Below, piece after piece: positions 33,336-36,165 of a DNA stretch of 36,165 nucleotides; positions within the stretch are counted from its first letter, which is position 1; every line of letters begins with the position of its first letter. Location of the stretch: assembly GCA_023248955.1 (NCBI GenBank), contig JAHFDP010000043.1, positions 1 to 36,165 of the forward strand. The letters run 5' to 3'. The notes beneath the pieces were generated by a model that was not told the DNA's origin, searched no databases, and saw only the letters and a list, made by a program, of their open reading frames with translations. Source of the DNA: Deltaproteobacteria bacterium. Lineage in GTDB: Bacteria > Myxococcota > Myxococcia > Myxococcales > JAHFDP01. A program made the translations under genes and the position numbers.

Positions 33336-33774
33336 ACTTGACGAAATATCAAGATCACGAATCTTGATAAAATGCTCGAGCCCGTACAACCACGAGAGCT
33401 CCACCCCACGAATCCGCGACGTCGCCAAACCAGCCGTCGTTCCGCGCCGTGACTCCAAACCTGATCGATCCTCTAAAAAAATCACGTCGGCCAGGGCGGA
33501 ACGATGGCGCTACGTTTGGCGGCGTCGCGGGCGATCGGCCGAAATTTCACTGCACTGAACTCTGCACCACCGTGCGTCTCTCCCGACCTACCCAAATCAA
33601 ACCTCCGACGGCAGACGGATGGGCCGTTGGGGCCGCGGTGACTTGCTACCACCCGAATCCGAACCTCCTCCACGCATCCGGTCACCGCGGCCCCAACGGC
33701 CCATCCGTCACGCCGTCGGGCTCCGGCCGCCGCCTAGGCAAAATTTTTCTAAAAAAGCTTGGCGCGCCAGCGCG
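33336..33774 (-). repeat. Dispersed hairpin repeat, copy 4 (full length)
   Basis: This full copy is inverted relative to copy 3. Its palindrome is at 33347-33369 (arms TATCAAGAT and ATCTTGATA, spacer CACGA). The long hairpin has arms 33618-33643 and 33682-33707, which pair perfectly over 26 bp. It ends 43 bp before the pilO GTG. It supplies the sequence immediately upstream of the toxin-remnant operator and may separate pilO from its old promoter. Confidence 0.92.
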
Positions 33775-33817
33775 CAATTTTAGCGCTAGCACCCAAATGT
33801 GATAAATACTCAACGTC

Positions 33818-34414
33818 GTGAAAATCACCGAACTTTCCCTCAAAGCGTACATCGGCATCGCCTCGACGCTGGTGCTAATCGCGCTTGTCGGGATGTGGTC
33901 CGCGCTGGTGCGGCCCCTCATTCGCGAGCGTGCCACCGCGCACGATCGCACGGTCGAGCTGCAACGCGACGTCGAGAAAGCCCGCACCGAGTTGCGCGCG
34001 TTGGAAATTGGCCCCATGCCACCGCCGGTTCCGCGTGACGCCATGGAAGAGCGCATTCCCGCCGAGCGACTTGACAAAAAGATGATCGAACGGCTCACCG
34101 CCGCGGCCAAACGTGCGTCGGCCAAAAATGTTTCCGTCGAAGTGGACGGCGGGCTCAAGGTGGAGCCGCTGCAGATCGATCTGCAAAGCAAAAAACCGGC
34201 GACGAAGGAGCCCTACTCCGGCCTGGCCATGACCACCAGTCAGCTCAAGCACCTCAAGCTGAACGTCTCGGCGCACAGCAGCTACCGCGAAATGGTGGCC
34301 TTTCTCGGCGAATTGGCCAAGGAGCCGCGGCTGATTTCTGTGGAATCCCTCTCTCTGACGCGCGACCCGCCGGGCGTGCGGTGGACCGTCTCGGTCCAGG
34401 CCAACCACTGGTGA
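33818..34414 (+). CDS. pilO: PilO-like alignment-complex protein
   Basis: This 198-residue bitopic inner-membrane protein has a short cytoplasmic tail, one membrane helix (YIGIASTLVLIALVGMWSALV) and a coiled coil (TAHDRTVELQRDVEKARTELRALE). A ferredoxin-like periplasmic domain contains LKLNVSAHSSYREMVAFLGELAKEPRLISVESLSL, the PilO signature region. It pairs with the PilN part of the fused protein to form the ring between platform and secretin. Start is GTG 33818 with no clear ribosome site. It has been separated from pilMN by 1.44 kb of island DNA. The stop overlaps the next GTG. Confidence 0.88.
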   Translation: MKITELSLKAYIGIASTLVLIALVGMWSALVRPLIRERATAHDRTVELQRDVEKARTELRALEIGPMPPPVPRDAMEERIPAERLDKKMIERLTAAAKRASAKNVSVEVDGGLKVEPLQIDLQSKKPATKEPYSGLAMTTSQLKHLKLNVSAHSSYREMVAFLGELAKEPRLISVESLSLTRDPPGVRWTVSVQANHW

Positions 34415-35226
34415 CCAAGCGCGTTCAAGCCATCGCGATGGCCATCGGAGCCGCGATCGTGATCGCGCTGCTCTTCCTCTGGCCGCGCGTGCATTCACGC
34501 TCCCATCCGCCCAAAGCGATTCTTGCGTCGTTGGCAAAAAATGGCGCGGACGCTGGTTCCGAATCTCGCGATGGAGGCATCGCCGCCGTAACGGCGACCG
34601 ATGCGGGCACGCTTGCCAAGGCCGCGACCAGCGGCGGTGGAGTCGTGGCGCAAAAGACGGCGCCGCCACCGGCCGTGGCCGAGGCACGCGACGCCGGAAC
34701 CGCAGATGCTGGACTTGCCCGTAGCAAAGCCGCCGAGCCTTCCGTGCTTCGCCCCGATGCCGCGCCAGCCATTGCCCGCTCGGACGATCCGATCGTCGCT
34801 ACCGGTGCGCTCCCACCCGGGTTTCCCGATCCGGCGGTGATCACGCGCGATCCGTTTCTGTCTCCCGAAGAGATCCGCGCACTGGCCGATGGCGCGCCGG
34901 TGCTGGTGGCGGCCGATGGCGGCGTCTCGGTAGCCCTTCCCAGTAAGCCGGTGGTCGAGGAAGCGCCCGTGGAAAAGCCGCACCATCGCCCCGTGGAAAC
35001 CGAGTTTGGTTTCGTGATCACTGGCAAGACCAACACCGCGTGGCTCAGTGGCAGGCTCGTGAACAAGGGCGACCGCGTCGGCGGCGACCTCGTCACCGGC
35101 ATCGCGCAGGATCACATCGATCTACGCACTGCCGAAGGCCAGCATCGCATCATCCGCTTTCGGCGACAGTCCGCGGACGTCTGGTCGCTCGGCAAGAAGC
35201 AAGCGAAAAAAGAAAAAGAGCCCTGA
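34411..35226 (+). CDS. pilP: PilP/GspC-like periplasmic protein
   Basis: This 271-residue protein has an N-terminal membrane anchor (AIAMAIGAAIVIALLFLWP) rather than the lipoprotein Cys usual in PilP. A long Ala/Asp/Gly-rich linker with DAGT repeats follows. The conserved C-terminal beta domain (about 205-260) begins EFGFVITGKTNTAWLSGRLV and continues NKGDRVGGDLVTGI. The domain contains the PilP/GspC-HR fold that contacts the secretin N-domains, and DPFLSPEE resembles the PilP linker motif. Anchoring by a helix makes it more GspC-like. Start GTG 34411 overlaps the pilO stop (GTGA). Confidence 0.82.
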   Translation: MTKRVQAIAMAIGAAIVIALLFLWPRVHSRSHPPKAILASLAKNGADAGSESRDGGIAAVTATDAGTLAKAATSGGGVVAQKTAPPPAVAEARDAGTADAGLARSKAAEPSVLRPDAAPAIARSDDPIVATGALPPGFPDPAVITRDPFLSPEEIRALADGAPVLVAADGGVSVALPSKPVVEEAPVEKPHHRPVETEFGFVITGKTNTAWLSGRLVNKGDRVGGDLVTGIAQDHIDLRTAEGQHRIIRFRRQSADVWSLGKKQAKKEKEP

Positions 35227-35272
35227 GTGATTTCACTACCGGCGTATCCCTCTGATGACCGTCAGACAGCGA

Positions 35273-35434
35273 TCACGGAGGAGCCAGCTCCGCTGGTGAC
35301 GGGCGGAGCGCGAAGGCGCGGAGCAATGACGGAGGAGCCAGCTCCGCTGGTGACGGGCGGAGCGCGAAGGCGCGGAGCAATGACGGAGGAGCCAGCTCCG
35401 CTGGTGACGGGCGGAGCGCGAAGGCGCGGAGCAA
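35273..35434 (+). repeat. Tandem repeat, 3 x 54 bp, between pilP and pilQ
   Basis: Three head-to-tail units (35273-35326, 35327-35380, 35381-35434) are identical apart from one base in the first. Each unit contains small inverted repeats (GGAGC/GCTCC and GCGC-type). No frame on either strand looks like a protein. It lies in the transcribed gap before pilQ, so it would form repeated hairpins in the operon mRNA. Confidence 0.97.
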
Positions 35435-35502
35435 AGGAGCACGGGCTGAGTGTGTCCACTACAGAACATTTTTTTGCTGCCCACTCGAAAACGGGAGCAT
35501 CC

Positions 35503-36165
35503 ATGAGACCACAGCTATTCCTCGCAATGACCGCCTTCGCTCTTTCTTGCGCACCACTCCGCGCCCCCTTTCGCCCAAAACTGGAAGACACCCGGCCCTG
35601 GGAATCCGCGGCCGAGTTGACCAGCTCGGTTCCACTTCCTTCGTCCGAGGAGGCCAAAGAAGCCGCGCAAGCTGAAAAAGCGACCGCCGCGGCCGGGCCA
35701 CAGGATGAGCGGCTTCGGCAACCGATCAGCCTACGCGCCGAGGGAACCGACCTGCGCAGCATGCTGCTCGGGTTTTCCAAGGAGACGGGCATCAACATCA
35801 ACGTGGGCAACGAGGTGAAGGGAACGGTTTCGGCCTACTTCACCAACGTGCCAGTCGCCGATGCGCTAACGCAGATTTTGAAGCCGCTCGGTTTTGCCTA
35901 CAAGGTCGAGAAGGACTTCGTCACCATCTACAAGCCTGTGGTGGAAACGCGCATTTTCAAGGTCGACTACCTGTTGGCGCCGCGCAAAGGATCCACCACA
36001 GCGACCATTTCTGAAATCACCGGCGCGGCAAGCGGCGGTGGTGGCGGTGCCGCAGGGGCGCCCGGAGGAGCAGCAGCCCCTGCCGGTGGCGCGGCTCCTG
36101 CGGCGGGGGTAGGCGGCGCCGTCGGTGGCGGCGGCGGCGGCGCGGGCGGCTCGGGCACCAGCAAC
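35503..36165 (+). CDS. pilQ: Secretin PilQ/GspD-like, N-terminal part (runs off the window)
   Basis: This is the start of an outer-membrane secretin, the channel for the pilus. The signal MRPQLFLAMTAFALSC has a lipobox ending LSC, so the protein is probably a lipoprotein, which could help self-insertion. After a Pro/Ala-rich spacer comes the secretin and TonB N-terminal (STN) domain (about 75-140): ISLRAEGTDLRSMLLGFSKETG, then VADALTQILKPLGFAYKVEKDFVTIYKP. A run of more than 45 Gly and Ala residues follows (from about 170 to the edge). The secretin core lies beyond the window. Start ATG 35503 has GGGAG upstream. It follows pilP after the tandem repeats. Confidence 0.88.
   Translation, partial: MRPQLFLAMTAFALSCAPLRAPFRPKLEDTRPWESAAELTSSVPLPSSEEAKEAAQAEKATAAAGPQDERLRQPISLRAEGTDLRSMLLGFSKETGININVGNEVKGTVSAYFTNVPVADALTQILKPLGFAYKVEKDFVTIYKPVVETRIFKVDYLLAPRKGSTTATISEITGAASGGGGGAAGAPGGAAAPAGGAAPAAGVGGAVGGGGGGAGGSGTSN

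Noticed and set aside
32381-33774. Composite insertion sequence with transposase
   Set aside because: The inverted repeat copies enclose only an antitoxin and a toxin remnant, and no transposase or recombinase frame is present.

Overview
The window looks like a chromosomal piece of a GC-rich deltaproteobacterium, most likely a myxobacterium-like member of the Myxococcota. The support is inference from content: lipoproteins and periplasmic proteins rich in DGG/DAG repeats, a receiver-PilZ-membrane fusion, an NtrC-family regulator, a linked 6S RNA gene and 5-formyl-THF cyclo-ligase gene, and a diderm type IV pilus / type II secretion-like machine. No rRNA, tRNA or CRISPR array was seen.

Layout. 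0.2-10 kb is mixed housekeeping and accessory: a patatin phospholipase, a nucleotidyltransferase with a small partner, tyrS, an unknown protein, the wreck of a second nucleotidyltransferase module, a 5-formyl-THF cyclo-ligase gene preceded by a strong 6S RNA candidate, a secreted TPR protein, the receiver-PilZ membrane protein and a HAD phosphatase. 10.3-15.5 kb holds an NtrC-type regulator overlapping a YfhO-like membrane protein, then an outer-membrane-type protein. 15.6-20.6 kb is a tight operon of four GspG-like prepilins and a beta-propeller lipoprotein. 21.0-27.5 kb has two closely related pilins bracketing a TMTC-like membrane protein and a three-gene sugar cassette (GT-C transferase, GME-like epimerase, GT2 transferase). 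27.6-36.2 kb is the assembly operon pilB-pilC-pilMN(fusion)-pilO-pilP-pilQ, running off the right edge.

How it fits together. Prepilins, ATPase, platform protein, alignment complex and secretin make one pilus or pseudopilus machine. The sugar genes sitting between the pilins suggest that the pilins or associated surface material are glycosylated (inference). Transcription units are separated by strong hairpin terminators with T-runs at 21685, 26741 and 27543.

The most unusual material is non-coding. A dispersed repeat of about 440 bp occurs at least four times (1-169, 9528-9964, 32381-32718, 33336-33774). It carries a long hairpin whose two arms change together between copies, and near one end an operator-like palindrome with invariant arms and variable spacers. 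Two copies in inverted orientation enclose an orphan antitoxin and an internally deleted RelE-like toxin, and this 1.4-kb island splits the pil operon between pilMN and pilO. Other notable points are a palindromic element inserted in frame in a prepilin leader, a 28-bp direct repeat bracketing the sugar cassette, long homopolymer runs before the second pilin, and a 3 x 54-bp tandem repeat between pilP and pilQ.
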